Source of the DNA: Geobacillus stearothermophilus ATCC 12980
GTDB lineage: Bacteria > Bacillota > Bacilli > Bacillales > Anoxybacillaceae
Direction: 5' to 3'
Assembly (NCBI RefSeq): GCF_030369615.1
Contig: NZ_CP128494.1
Coordinates: forward strand, 1,941,501-2,005,500
DNA: 64,000 bases
Below are positions 20,979-29,399 of the stretch, in pieces. A model generated the notes under the pieces. It did not search any database and was not told where the DNA came from. It saw only the letters and a list, made by a program, of their open reading frames with translations. The first letter of the stretch is position 1, and every line of letters begins with the position of its first letter. A program made the translations under genes and the position numbers.

Positions 20979-21494
20979 TCATTCCTCCCAATAAATCATG
21001 CCTTTTTTCCGCATAGCGTTTAAAATTTTCCGTTCCATTTTCCGGTTAACGCGCGTCCATAATCCGTCCGTCTGGGCGACCGGGACGACTAAAATCGTGT
21101 TCAGTCCGAGCCGGTTGCCCCCAAGCACATCGGTCAGCAGCTGATCGCCGATGACGACGACTTCCTCTTTGCTCAGCCCCATCATGGCCAGTGCCTGCAA
21201 AAATGCGCGCGTCAGCGGTTTGCGCGCTTCAAAGATGAACGGGATGCCAAGCGGTTCGGCAAACGACTGCACGCGTCGTTTATTATTATTCGATACGATC
21301 ACAACCTTAATGCCCGCCCGCTTGACCGTCTCAAACCAGGCGGCCAGCTCCGGCGTGGCGCTGGGCCGGTCCCATTCAACGAGCGTATTGTCCAGATCGG
21401 TGATAATTCCTTTTACCCCTTTTTTCTTCAGATCGTCCGGCTGAATGTCAATGACGCGCTTCACAAATTGGCTTGGCAAAAAATAATGAAGCAT
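20979..21494 (-). CDS. yqeG: YqeG, HAD-superfamily phosphatase (subfamily IIIA)
   Basis: A 171-residue HAD phosphatase. TDLDNTLVEWD is motif I with the nucleophile Asp, VIVSNN is motif II and VVIGDQLLTDVLGGN is motif IV. Its substrate is unknown. ATG 21494 has AGGTGA five bases upstream. It heads the yqeG-yqeH-aroE run, all spaced by a few bases, so one operon is likely. Confidence 0.93.
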   Translation of the reverse strand: MLHYFLPSQFVKRVIDIQPDDLKKKGVKGIITDLDNTLVEWDRPSATPELAAWFETVKRAGIKVVIVSNNNKRRVQSFAEPLGIPFIFEARKPLTRAFLQALAMMGLSKEEVVVIGDQLLTDVLGGNRLGLNTILVVPVAQTDGLWTRVNRKMERKILNAMRKKGMIYWEE

Positions 21495-21630
21495 ATCGCT
21501 CACCTGCCTTTGTCTTTGCTTTTCCCATGATAGCGAATTTGGCCGTTCATTTCAAAACAAAGTTTGGCAGCCGACCGGCTGCAGACATGCAGAACAGAAA
21601 GTTTTCGACAAATTCCGCGCCCTCCTAGTT

Positions 21631-21730
21631 TGTGGATAACTGTTATCCACAACATTCACAAAGTGATGATCATGCCTACACTACTTTATAAACAAGTTTT
21701 CCACACATTATCCACCACCCCTGTGGATAA
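21631..21730. promoter_or_regulatory. Cluster of five DnaA boxes upstream of sda
   Basis: Boxes matching TTATCCACA: 21631-21639 (TGTGGATAA, reverse), 21643-21651 (TTATCCACA), 21697-21705 (TTTTCCACA), 21708-21716 (TTATCCACC, one mismatch) and 21722-21730 (TGTGGATAA, reverse). Three are perfect. They cover the 100 bases before the sda promoter. In B. subtilis DnaA activates sda through such boxes, so that stalled replication blocks sporulation. Confidence 0.92.
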
Positions 21731-21738
21731 CAGAACGG

Positions 21739-21767
21739 TTGTTCTATTTTGCAAATTGTGGTACATT
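21739..21767 (+). promoter_or_regulatory. Putative sda promoter
   Basis: TTGTTC (21739-21744), a 17-base spacer and TACATT (21762-21767), right after the last DnaA box. Both hexamers are weak, which suits an activated promoter. Confidence 0.5.
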
Positions 21768-21833
21768 GAAAGTAACCTACCATTATATGTATAAACCCAT
21801 CATTTCATTCCATTCAAAAGGAGGGCTTCGCCG

Positions 21834-21962
21834 ATGAGACATTTATCGGATGAACTGTTGATCAAGTCGTACTTCAAGGCGAAAGAACTCAACTTAAGCC
21901 TGGAATTCATCGAATTGATCGAAAAGGAAATCCAGCGCCGCTCATTGACCCATAAAATCTAG
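21834..21962 (+). CDS. sda: Sda, checkpoint inhibitor of sporulation kinase KinA
   Basis: Sda is a tiny helical hairpin protein that blocks autophosphorylation of KinA, stopping sporulation when replication is perturbed. The 42-residue product contains [18 protein letters not shown] and [14 protein letters not shown], closely following B. subtilis Sda. AAAAGGAGGG precedes ATG 21834. It is divergent from yqeG and has its own DnaA-box-rich control region and a terminator. Confidence 0.96.
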   Translation: MRHLSDELLIKSYFKAKELNLSLEFIELIEKEIQRRSLTHKI

Positions 21963-21977
21963 CTGTCGTCGTGAAAC

Positions 21978-22000
21978 GGAGGCCTTCGGGCTTTTTTTTG
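21978..22000 (+). terminator. Terminator of sda
   Basis: Short hairpin GGCC-TTCG-GGC followed by eight T. The stable TTCG loop compensates for the short stem. Confidence 0.7.
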
Positions 22001-22012
22001 TTGCCAAAAGCC

Positions 22013-22807
22013 TTATAGCTCGTGCGCCTCGCGCCAATAGCCGAGCCGTTCGCCGACTTTCACCGGCATCGGCGCAGCAATGCGTGGGTCAGGGGCGAAA
22101 CTTCCGCGTTCAAACAGCAAGACGACCGTTGAACCGAACGAAAAATACGCCATCTCCTCCCCTTTCACGAGCTGCTCTCCCGTATGGGTCAACTCGATGC
22201 TGTTGACGAACATGGCGCCGATTTTCACAATCGCCAAGCGCTTGCCGCCAGCTGTGACCTCGGTGATGAGGCGGTAATTTTTCTCGAGCGGCCGACGCCC
22301 ATATTTTAAGCCAAGACGGTTGACCGGATATGACTTGCGGCCGATCGCCCACTGCTTTTCGATCACTCCAGATATTGGGCTGTGGATGCGGTGATAATGG
22401 CTCGGGCTTAAATACAGAATAAAAAAGAACCCGTTCACATACGGCTTCGCCGCTTCCACGCTACCGAGCATTTCCGCAATGGAATACGGCTTTCCCTTGA
22501 CGATCATTTCGCAGTTTTCTTGTATCACACCCATGTCTTCAATGACAGCATCGACCGGGCTGACGACCGTATGCTCATCCGCATCGACCGGCCTCACCCC
22601 AGCCTTCAGCCGGCGGACGAACAGTTGCTGCAACGTCTTATAATTTTTTAGGCTTTTTTCCATTTCGTCTTGGTTAATATGATAAATTTTTGCATACGAT
22701 GATATCAATAGCCCGCTGAGACGCGATTTGGCAAACGAAGCGAGCAGCTTTGAAGAAAGCGAGTGGTTGGTCAGCTCAATCAACAAACGGTACAGCCATT
22801 TTCGCAA
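22013..22807 (-). CDS. psd: Phosphatidylserine decarboxylase proenzyme
   Basis: Psd decarboxylates phosphatidylserine to phosphatidylethanolamine at the membrane. The 264-residue chain has SPSHYHRIHSP and FSFGSTVVLLFE; the Gly-Ser of FGST is the self-cleavage site that yields the pyruvoyl group. The TTG at 22807 is chosen because GGAGGG lies eight bases upstream and the length fits the family; an ATG further upstream has only a weak site. It is divergent from pssA, so the two steps of the pathway sit back to back. Confidence 0.93.
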   Translation of the reverse strand: MRKWLYRLLIELTNHSLSSKLLASFAKSRLSGLLISSYAKIYHINQDEMEKSLKNYKTLQQLFVRRLKAGVRPVDADEHTVVSPVDAVIEDMGVIQENCEMIVKGKPYSIAEMLGSVEAAKPYVNGFFFILYLSPSHYHRIHSPISGVIEKQWAIGRKSYPVNRLGLKYGRRPLEKNYRLITEVTAGGKRLAIVKIGAMFVNSIELTHTGEQLVKGEEMAYFSFGSTVVLLFERGSFAPDPRIAAPMPVKVGERLGYWREAHEL

Positions 22808-22849
22808 GCACGTTCCCTCCAATTTATGAAACGTCCAGTCGTTACTACC

Positions 22850-22878
22850 TTCCATATTACCGCCAAAATGAGTATAAT
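22850..22878 (+). promoter_or_regulatory. Putative pssA promoter
   Basis: A perfect TATAAT (22873-22878) with a weak TTCCAT 17 bases upstream. It lies 51 bases before the pssA start. Confidence 0.5.
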
Positions 22879-22929
22879 GGTAGTAGAATTTTCTTTTGGC
22901 GCTTTCTGTTGAAAAAGGAGTGGGGAGAG

Positions 22930-23469
22930 TTGTTCTTATCGGATTATTTAGATTATACGTTAAAAAAGCTGAAAGCAAACATGGCGAACATTTTGACGAT
23001 GACGAACTTGTCGCTTGGCGGCTTTTCCGTCTTGACCACGCTGAAAGGGCAGCTTCATATGAGCGTGCTGCTCATTTTTTTAGCAGCGTTTGTCGATCGC
23101 TTTGACGGCGCTGTGGCGCGCAAGATGAACATTGAATCCGAACTTGGCAAGCAGCTCGATTCGATGAGCGACATCGTCTCCTTCGGCGTCGCGCCCGCCT
23201 TGTTAATGTACGAAGCGCTGTTTTACGAATTCGGCGCGCCGGGGGCAGTGTTCACCATCTTGTATATCGCCTGCGGCGCCTTCCGGCTCGCTCGTTTCAA
23301 CATTACGGAGAACAACGGCTATTTCGCCGGGCTGCCGATCACGGCTGCCGGAGTGTTGATGACGTTGGGCTATTTGGCCATTCCGTACTTTCCGCCGCAA
23401 TCGTTTATGTTTTTGGCGCTCATTTTATCGTTTTTAATGGTCGGCACGTTTAAGTTGAAAAAAATATGA
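22930..23469 (+). CDS. pssA: CDP-diacylglycerol-serine O-phosphatidyltransferase
   Basis: PssA makes phosphatidylserine from CDP-diacylglycerol and serine. The 179-residue membrane protein holds the CDP-alcohol transferase motif DGAVAR-x8-G-x3-D-x3-D (DGAVARKMNIESELGKQLDS then MSD). Several hydrophobic helices surround it. The start is a TTG at 22930 with AAGGAG nine bases upstream; an upstream ORF extension overlaps psd. A terminator follows. Confidence 0.95.
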   Translation: MFLSDYLDYTLKKLKANMANILTMTNLSLGGFSVLTTLKGQLHMSVLLIFLAAFVDRFDGAVARKMNIESELGKQLDSMSDIVSFGVAPALLMYEALFYEFGAPGAVFTILYIACGAFRLARFNITENNGYFAGLPITAAGVLMTLGYLAIPYFPPQSFMFLALILSFLMVGTFKLKKI

Positions 23470-23479
23470 CGATCGCCGG

Positions 23480-23522
23480 AGCTGCCCCTTTCCAATTGAC
23501 CGACGGACTGGGCGGCTTTTTT
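23480..23522 (+). terminator. Terminator of pssA
   Basis: AGCTGCCC and GGGCGGCT arms (one G-U pair) around a 22-base loop, then TTTTTTA. Confidence 0.75.
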
Positions 23523-23547
23523 ATGTCCAAAGTCACACCTTTTTCCC

Positions 23548-23576
23548 TTTTCAACCTTCTCTATTCAGTATATGAT
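23548..23576 (+). promoter_or_regulatory. Putative SigA promoter of motAB
   Basis: TTTTCA (23548-23553), a 17-base spacer and TATGAT (23571-23576). No SigD motif (TAAA-N15-GCCGATAT) was found, although motAB is SigD-dependent in B. subtilis. Confidence 0.4.
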
Positions 23577-23629
23577 AAATATGGTTTCTTCATAAAACAA
23601 AGCAGCATGGATCGTTTGCACAAAAAAGC

Positions 23630-23641
23630 GGGGGGGGGGGG
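23630..23641 (+). repeat. Run of 12 G at the motA ribosome-binding site
   Basis: Twelve consecutive G, six bases before the TTG start of motA. The run is the only Shine-Dalgarno-like sequence for motA. Such a homopolymer is prone to slippage, so its length may differ between cells. Confidence 0.9.
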
Positions 23642-23647
23642 ATCAAT

Positions 23648-24445
23648 TTGGATAAAACATCAGTCATCGGCCTCATCCTTGGCGTGATCGCCGTCGGGTT
23701 GGGCATGTACTTTAAAGGCGTTTCGCCTGCTGTATTGATCAATCCAGCCGCCATTTTGATCATTCTCGTCGGCACAGCCGCGGCGGTCGTGATCGCCTTT
23801 CCGACGCAGGAAATTAAAAAAGTGCCAAAACTTTTCAAAGTCATTTTCACGGAATCAACGACGCCGACGGTCGAACAACTGATTCCGCTGTTCGTCGATT
23901 GGGCGAACGTCGCCCGCCGCGAAGGGCTGCTGGCGCTCGAAGCGAAGCTGGATGACATCGAGGATCCGTTTTTGCGCAACGGGCTCAGCATGGCGATCGA
24001 CGGGCAGACGCAAGAGTTCATCCGCGATGTGATGACGGAAGAAATTGCCGCCATGGAAGAGCGGCACGAGGCGAACGCCGCCATTTTTACACAGGCCGGC
24101 ACGTATGCGCCGACGCTTGGGGTGTTGGGCGCTGTCATCGGCTTAATCGCTGCGCTCGGGAACATGGAAAATATCGCTGAGCTCGGCAAAGCGATCAGCG
24201 CCGCTTTTGTCGCCACGATGCTCGGCATTTTCACCGGCTATGTTCTTTGGCATCCGTTTGCCAACAAACTGCGGCGGAAATCGAAGGAAGAGGCGCGCGT
24301 GCGCTACATCATGATTGAAGGGGTGCTGTCCATTTTGGAAGGACAAGCCCCGCGCATGATCGAACAAAAACTTGCGTCCTATTTGCCGGAAAGCGAACGC
24401 CATCAGGCGCTGGCGCAAGCGCAAGGGGAAACGGTCAATGGCTAA
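23648..24445 (+). CDS. motA: Flagellar motor stator protein MotA
   Basis: MotA and MotB form the ion channel that turns the flagellum. The 265-residue product has four membrane helices (residues about 5-25, 33-52, 150-170, 180-202), a cytoplasmic loop with charged residues that touch FliG, and the family stretch GTYAPTLGVLGAVIGLI. The start is a TTG at 23648, downstream of a 12-G run. It overlaps motB by eight bases, implying coupled translation. Confidence 0.95.
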   Translation: MDKTSVIGLILGVIAVGLGMYFKGVSPAVLINPAAILIILVGTAAAVVIAFPTQEIKKVPKLFKVIFTESTTPTVEQLIPLFVDWANVARREGLLALEAKLDDIEDPFLRNGLSMAIDGQTQEFIRDVMTEEIAAMEERHEANAAIFTQAGTYAPTLGVLGAVIGLIAALGNMENIAELGKAISAAFVATMLGIFTGYVLWHPFANKLRRKSKEEARVRYIMIEGVLSILEGQAPRMIEQKLASYLPESERHQALAQAQGETVNG

Positions 24446-25232
24446 GAAAAAAAAGCACTCACACGATGACCACATAAACGAATCTTGGTTGATTCCGTAC
24501 GCCGATTTGCTTACGCTGCTTCTCGCCTTGTTTATCGTTCTGTTTGCCAGCAGCCAGATCAACCAAAAAAAGTTTCAAGAAATCGCCCGCGCCTTCAGCA
24601 CCGCCTTTGCCGGTGGGACAGGGGTGTTTGATTTTCAAAGCCCCATTGAACCGATCACACCGCCTGCGGAAGACGAAAAAGGGCGGCAGCAAAATCAGCA
24701 GCAACAGTCTCAGACTCCTTCTTCGTCTATAAACGAAGGAGAAAAAGAAGAGCTGAAACAAATCCAAGTGAAAATTGACAGCTATATTCATCAAAAACAC
24801 TTGACAGGGAAATTGCAGACATCGTTGACGGATGAAGGGCTTGCCATCACCATTTTGGATGACATTTTATTCGACTCCGGCAGCGCTGAAGTACGCATGA
24901 AAGACCGGCGTCTTGCGGCGGAGATCTCCGCTTTGCTCGTCATGAACCCGCCGCGCAATATCATGATCAGCGGCCATACGGACAACGTGCCGATTCATAA
25001 TGAGAAATTTGCTTCCAATTGGGAGCTGAGCGTCATGCGCGCCGTCAATTTCATGAAAGTTCTGCTTGAGAACAAGCAACTCGACCCTCGCTACTTCAGC
25101 GCCAAAGGATATGGCGAATACAAGCCGATCGCCACGAACACGACCGCCGCCGGCCGGATGAAAAACCGGCGCGTCGAGATTTTAATTTTGCCCCGCATCG
25201 ACGGAAGCCGTTCACTGGCGCCTGCACAGTAA
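24438..25232 (+). CDS. motB: Flagellar motor stator protein MotB
   Basis: MotB anchors the stator to peptidoglycan. The 264-residue protein has a basic start, one membrane helix with the essential ion-binding Asp at residue 23 (YADLLTLLLALFIVLF), a Gln-rich plug/linker and an OmpA-like domain (ISGHTDNVPI, NWELSVMRAVNFM, YGEYKPIATN). The ribosome-binding site AAGGGGA lies inside motA. The helix resembles proton-type MotB, but ion choice was not tested. Confidence 0.95.
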   Translation: MAKKKKHSHDDHINESWLIPYADLLTLLLALFIVLFASSQINQKKFQEIARAFSTAFAGGTGVFDFQSPIEPITPPAEDEKGRQQNQQQQSQTPSSSINEGEKEELKQIQVKIDSYIHQKHLTGKLQTSLTDEGLAITILDDILFDSGSAEVRMKDRRLAAEISALLVMNPPRNIMISGHTDNVPIHNEKFASNWELSVMRAVNFMKVLLENKQLDPRYFSAKGYGEYKPIATNTTAAGRMKNRRVEILILPRIDGSRSLAPAQ

Positions 25233-25262
25233 AAGACCGCCTTGCTGTCCGGCGGTCTTTTG
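25231..25262 (+). terminator. Terminator of motAB
   Basis: AAGACCGCC and GGCGGTCTT flank a nine-base loop, followed by TTGCTTTT. Confidence 0.85.
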
Positions 25263-25354
25263 CTTTTCTCCGGGCTCTCCACCCGTTTCATGCCCTGTTC
25301 CGTTTCAATGTTCCAATTCATAAAAAAGGAAAAGGCCGACGGCGGGCAACCTGT

Positions 25355-26380
25355 TCACAGCTTGATCGTCCACTTAATTACCCCGGCCTTGGCAAGCGCC
25401 TCGATCAAAATGACAACGACCGGCCCGACAAACAGCCCGATAAAGCCAAGCAGCTGGAAGCCGAGGTAGACGCTGACGAGCGCCGCAAGCGGGGAAATGC
25501 CCAAATTGGTGGAAAACACTTTCGGCTCGATGATCCGCCGCACGACAGTGATGACGATAAACAGCACAATCAGCCCGACGCCAAGCGTATTGTCGCCGTT
25601 CGCCATGCTGATGATGCCCCACGGAACAAGCACTGAGCCGGTCCCCAAAATCGGCAAAATGTCGACGATGACGATGACGAGCGCCATCAAGGCAGCGTAA
25701 TCAATGCCGAGCACGAGCAACCCGGCCAGCGCGAGAAAAAACGTCACCAGGCTGAGCAAAAATTGCGCTTTAATAAAGCCGATCCCCGCCTTGCTCAGCT
25801 GGGCGATGACCATCCCGAGCCGCTGGCGGGTGCGCTCTGACAAATAGCGGCTGATCGACCGTTTCATTCGCGGCAAGTCGAGCGAAATGAGAAACAATGC
25901 GACCAAATAGACTAAAAAGTGAATGAAAAACGCCGGGATGGCGGTGATATAATGAACGAGCGACTGCGTCAAATTCGTCGCAAACGACAGCAGCATCTGT
26001 TGCACCGTGCGCACGCCGCGCTCGAGCGAATCAATGATTTCCTGGGGGATCGAACTTGAATACAACCGCCACGTTTCGATGAGGCGGTTGAACACTTTTG
26101 TCGCCTCGCTCAGCACGTACGGAAGGTTTTGCGAGAGCGCCATCACTTGCTGAACCAAAATGACAACTAAAAAATAAAGCGAAAACCCAAGGATTACCAA
26201 AAAGAGTGAAAAAATCGCCGTTACGGCGTGCGCGCGCTTCAGCCGATACTGGTCTTGCAGGCGGCGGATAGGCGGCTCCAACAAGAGGGCGGTGGCAAGC
26301 GCCAGCAGGAGCGGCACGCTGTACGGCAGCAGCCATAAACAGATCGCCGACAAAAGCGCAATGATGATCCAACGTTTCAC
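25355..26380 (-). CDS. ytvI: YtvI, sporulation AI-2E family membrane protein
   Basis: A 341-residue polytopic protein of the AI-2E transporter-like family. It has paired hydrophobic segments at both ends, a central amphipathic part and the conserved VDILPILGTGSVLVPWGI followed by IEPKVFSTNLGISPL. This best matches the YtvI subgroup of spore-formers. The transported substrate is unknown. The start is a GTG at 26380 behind GAGGG. It is a monocistronic gene here, downstream of gltT. Confidence 0.85.
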   Translation of the reverse strand: MKRWIIIALLSAICLWLLPYSVPLLLALATALLLEPPIRRLQDQYRLKRAHAVTAIFSLFLVILGFSLYFLVVILVQQVMALSQNLPYVLSEATKVFNRLIETWRLYSSSIPQEIIDSLERGVRTVQQMLLSFATNLTQSLVHYITAIPAFFIHFLVYLVALFLISLDLPRMKRSISRYLSERTRQRLGMVIAQLSKAGIGFIKAQFLLSLVTFFLALAGLLVLGIDYAALMALVIVIVDILPILGTGSVLVPWGIISMANGDNTLGVGLIVLFIVITVVRRIIEPKVFSTNLGISPLAALVSVYLGFQLLGFIGLFVGPVVVILIEALAKAGVIKWTIKL

Positions 26381-26478
26381 ATGCGTCCCTCATTTAATCA
26401 AGATTTGTCAAAATGATGTTCCACTATAAATATAGCGAACACACTGCGGGCCGGCAACTGTTTTTGCGCATAAAGCGA

Positions 26479-26510
26479 AACAGCGGCTGAACGATCAGCC
26501 GCTGTTTTCC
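26479..26510 (-). terminator. Terminator after gltT
   Basis: Perfect hairpin AACAGCGGCTGA-loop-TCAGCCGCTGTT with a short T stretch on each side. Confidence 0.7.
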
Positions 26511-26513
26511 CGG

Positions 26514-27785
26514 TCAGACGCTTTGCTGGCGCAGTTCGGCAATATATTGTTTCCCTTGTTCTTCGTTATATTGCCCTTCCCATTTCGAAATGACGACCGC
26601 TGCCAGCGAGTTGCCGATAACATTCACAACGGTGCGCGCCATATCCAAAATGCGGTCAATGCCAGCGATAAACGCCAATCCTTCGACCGGAATGCCGACT
26701 GTGCCGAGCGTCGCCAACAACACGACGAACGAAACGCCCGGGACGCCGGCGATTCCTTTGGACGTCACCATCAAGACGAGTACGAGCGAAATTTGTTGCG
26801 ACAGCGGCATGTCAATGCCATAGAGTTGGGCGATAAATACAGCCGCCAGCGCCTGATACAACGTCGACCCATCCAAGTTGAACGAATAGCCGGTCGGAAC
26901 GACAAACGAGGTGATAGCCTTCGGGCAACCGAACCTCTCCATTTTTTCCATAATTTTCGGGAGCACCGTCTCCGAACTTGACGTGCTATAGGCAAGCACG
27001 AGCTCATTTTTTAAGATTTTAATAATATGAAAGATATTCACACCTACCAATTTCGCGGTGCCGCCGAGCACAACGAGCACGAAAAAGGCCATCACTGCGT
27101 AAACGAGCACAACAAGCTTGCTGAGCGGAAGAAGTGAAGCGACGCCAAATTTCAACACCGTCACCCCGATCAAGGCAAAGACGCCGAACGGCGCAAACTT
27201 CATCACTTGGTTTGTCACGTAAAACATCGCTTCCGCCGTTCCTTGGAAAAAGCGAAGCACTGGTTTTCCTTTTTCGCCGATCGCGGCTACACCCAATCCG
27301 AACATGACCGAGAAGAAAATGATCGGCAACATGTTTCCTGTCGCGAGGGATTCAAACACATTTTTCGGCACGATATTGACGAATGTCTCGACCATCGAAT
27401 GGTGCTGCACTTCATTCGTCGTATCAATGTATGATTGAATATCGGTTTTCTCAAGCGATTTCATATTGACGCCGGCGCCTGGTTGGAACACGTTTGCTGC
27501 CAAGAGGCCAACGACAATCGCAATCGTCGTGATAATCTCGAAATAAAGGATTGTTTTGCCGCCCAGCTTCCCGAGCTTTTTCACATCGCCGACATTGGCG
27601 ACGCCGACAATTAAGCTCGAGACGACAATCGGAATCACGATCATCTTAATGAGACGGAGAAAAATGTCCCCAATCGGTTGCAAATACGTTGCCACGTTCG
27701 GGTTTCCGTAGAAAACGACTCCGACGATAATCCCGAGAATAAGACCGATCAAAATTTGCCATGCTAACCCGATCTTTCTCATCAT
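26514..27785 (-). CDS. gltT: Proton/sodium-glutamate symporter GltT
   Basis: A glutamate/aspartate symporter of the DAACS family. The 423-residue product has eight membrane segments, the serine-rich hairpin AYSTSSSETVLP, the NMDGS-type motif as NLDGST and MVTSKGIAGVPG in hairpin 2. The chain is very close to G. stearothermophilus GltT as I recall that sequence. AAAGGAGG lies six bases before ATG 27785 (a second ATG follows directly). A terminator follows the gene. Confidence 0.95.
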   Translation of the reverse strand: MMRKIGLAWQILIGLILGIIVGVVFYGNPNVATYLQPIGDIFLRLIKMIVIPIVVSSLIVGVANVGDVKKLGKLGGKTILYFEIITTIAIVVGLLAANVFQPGAGVNMKSLEKTDIQSYIDTTNEVQHHSMVETFVNIVPKNVFESLATGNMLPIIFFSVMFGLGVAAIGEKGKPVLRFFQGTAEAMFYVTNQVMKFAPFGVFALIGVTVLKFGVASLLPLSKLVVLVYAVMAFFVLVVLGGTAKLVGVNIFHIIKILKNELVLAYSTSSSETVLPKIMEKMERFGCPKAITSFVVPTGYSFNLDGSTLYQALAAVFIAQLYGIDMPLSQQISLVLVLMVTSKGIAGVPGVSFVVLLATLGTVGIPVEGLAFIAGIDRILDMARTVVNVIGNSLAAVVISKWEGQYNEEQGKQYIAELRQQSV

Positions 27786-27944
27786 ACTTCGCCTCCTTTA
27801 GACAATTTTAGACAAAAAACGACGAAATTATTTTGCTATTAAAAATAAAATCTGTCAATACTTTTGAATGAAACCGCTTTGTCGCAAGGAACTATCAATA
27901 TATTTTGTTTTTTTATAATAATTTAAATACTTGTATCGTTGGCA

Positions 27945-27974
27945 AAAGAAAACAGGCCGCCGGTCAGGCGCCTG
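27945..27974 (-). terminator. Terminator of sigK
   Basis: Minus-strand hairpin CAGGCGCC-TGACC-GGCGGCCTG with one bulged base, followed by TTTTCTTTT. Confidence 0.7.
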
Positions 27975-27995
27975 CCTCATTCCCGAATTTCATGA

Positions 27996-28703
27996 TCACT
28001 GCTTTTCTTTTTCCTGCCGGTAAAACTCATGAAACATTTTCATTAATGCCCGTTTTTCGATGCGCGAGACGTAGCTTCTTGAGATGCCGAGCTCTTTGGC
28101 GATTTCACGCTGCGTTTTCTCCTGTTGCCGGCCGAGGCCAAACCGCTTGACGATCACTTCTTTTTCCCGCTCGTCTAGCACGCTGATGTATCGTTTCACT
28201 TGCTCAAGCTCTATGTTAAGCTGAATTTCGTCGACGATGTCTTGCCCTTCGGATTTCAAAATATCGAGCAGGCTGATTTCATTTCCTTCCTTATCTTGGC
28301 CGATCGGCTCGTGAAGAGAAACGTCCTTGCGTGTTTTTTTCAGTGAACGCAAATGCATCAAGATTTCGTTTTCAATGCATCGGGCCGCATATGTGGCCAA
28401 CTTCGTCCCTTTCCCCGGCGAATAGCTTTCAATCGCCTTGATCAAGCCGATCGTCCCGATCGAAATTAAATCTTCCACTTCTTCTCCCGTATTTTCGAAC
28501 TTTTTGACAATATGGGCGACAAGGCGCAAGTTATGTTCGATGAGCCGGTTGCGGGCTTGCTCGTCGCCTTTGGCCATTAACTCCAAATATTTTTCCTCTT
28601 CTTTGGCGCTTAACGGCTGGGGAAACGCGTTGTTTTTAATGTACGAGACGAGAAACGTCAATTCTTTCAACAAAAACGCAAATGCTGAAAAAATGCCAGA
28701 CAT
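27996..28703 (-). CDS. sigK: RNA polymerase sigma-K factor, uninterrupted
   Basis: Sigma-K drives late mother-cell genes for coat and cortex. The 235-residue pro-protein has a hydrophobic pro-sequence ([18 protein letters not shown] marks the SpoIVFB cleavage region), region 2 ([20 protein letters not shown]) and region 4 ([20 protein letters not shown]). In B. subtilis this gene is split by the skin element; here it is continuous. ATG 28703 follows GGGGGTGA. SigE/SpoIIID control is expected from the family, not proven here. Confidence 0.97.
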   Translation of the reverse strand: MSGIFSAFAFLLKELTFLVSYIKNNAFPQPLSAKEEEKYLELMAKGDEQARNRLIEHNLRLVAHIVKKFENTGEEVEDLISIGTIGLIKAIESYSPGKGTKLATYAARCIENEILMHLRSLKKTRKDVSLHEPIGQDKEGNEISLLDILKSEGQDIVDEIQLNIELEQVKRYISVLDEREKEVIVKRFGLGRQQEKTQREIAKELGISRSYVSRIEKRALMKMFHEFYRQEKEKQ

Positions 28704-28784
28704 GCTCTCACCCCCGCCTGTTGTCATCGGCGGAAACCGCCTATCGTTATGTATATGCAGGGGCGTTGTTGTCCGTGTCTGGAC

Positions 28785-28820
28785 AAAAAATTCAGCCGAC
28801 CCCCTTAACGAGGCCGGCTG
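28785..28820 (-). terminator. Terminator between the small peptide gene and sigK
   Basis: Minus-strand hairpin AGCCGGCC-loop-GGTCGGCT followed by GAA and six T. It insulates sigK from transcription arriving through 28921-29007. Confidence 0.75.
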
Positions 28821-28920
28821 CGGGCAAACGTGCCACCCGTATCAGTGAACAAACACACTCATTTCTTGTGTTGCAGCTCGCCTGCTGTTCCCCTCCCATC
28901 CTAGACAGGCGCCCGCCTTG

Positions 28921-29007
28921 TTACACTCCTGCTTCGGCGCTCACTTCCGCAGCGATGACGAGCGTAATCGACGCCGTAATCACAACTGCCGTGACGATGG
29001 CGAACAT
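28921..29007 (-). CDS. Putative 28-residue hydrophobic peptide
   Basis: A short frame reading MFAIVTAVVITASITLVIAA then EVSAEAGV: one predicted membrane helix with a short acidic tail. GGAGG sits eight bases before ATG 29007, a terminator lies downstream, and a TAAAAT that could be a -10 lies upstream. I do not recognise the family. A small membrane protein of sporulation or a toxin-like peptide are both possible. It is supported by the ribosome-binding site, hydrophobicity and terminator only. Confidence 0.55.
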   Translation of the reverse strand: MFAIVTAVVITASITLVIAAEVSAEAGV

Positions 29008-29367
29008 CCCCGTTTCCTCCTTGGCCTTCTCGTTTATTTTTATTTTACCAAAGAAGACGGGGAACGCTTCTGCCACATTTTGAACAATTCATGAAATTCG
29101 ACGGTCAACAACAGTGCGCGGAGCACCGATCGCACTTTCGACTAAGTCAAGTGGAGTTTCCCCTTTGCTTTATCCACGTCACCAGCCATACGATTACAAT
29201 GGACATACATCGTCTCTCCTTTCATCCTTCATTGCTGAACATGTTTACAACAATCGTTGATGGAAAAAGCATTTGCGGTCAACAAGCTCCTCCTCGGCTG
29301 CACGCGCGAACCGCTTCTCTTCCCTGTTCCCCTGCCGCGGCTTTCTCCGCTCAATCGTGATCGTGAG
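29008..29367. other. Intergenic stretch with no recognised gene
   Basis: About 360 bases between the small peptide gene and yrhC. Short frames on both strands lack ribosome-binding sites and family resemblance. I see no repeat or known RNA motif. Confidence 0.5.
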
Positions 29368-29399
29368 AAAAAACCCACCTTTCGGCAAAAGGCGGGTTT
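29368..29399 (-). terminator. Terminator of the yrrT-mtnN-mccA-mccB-yrhC operon
   Basis: Minus-strand hairpin AAACCCGCCTTT-TGCCG-AAAGGTGGGTTT followed by TTTTC. It overlaps the yrhC stop codon. Confidence 0.9.

Noticed and set aside
29091..29360. Plus-strand frame of 89 codons between the small peptide gene and yrhC
   Set aside because: No ribosome-binding site, composition like noncoding DNA, no family resemblance.
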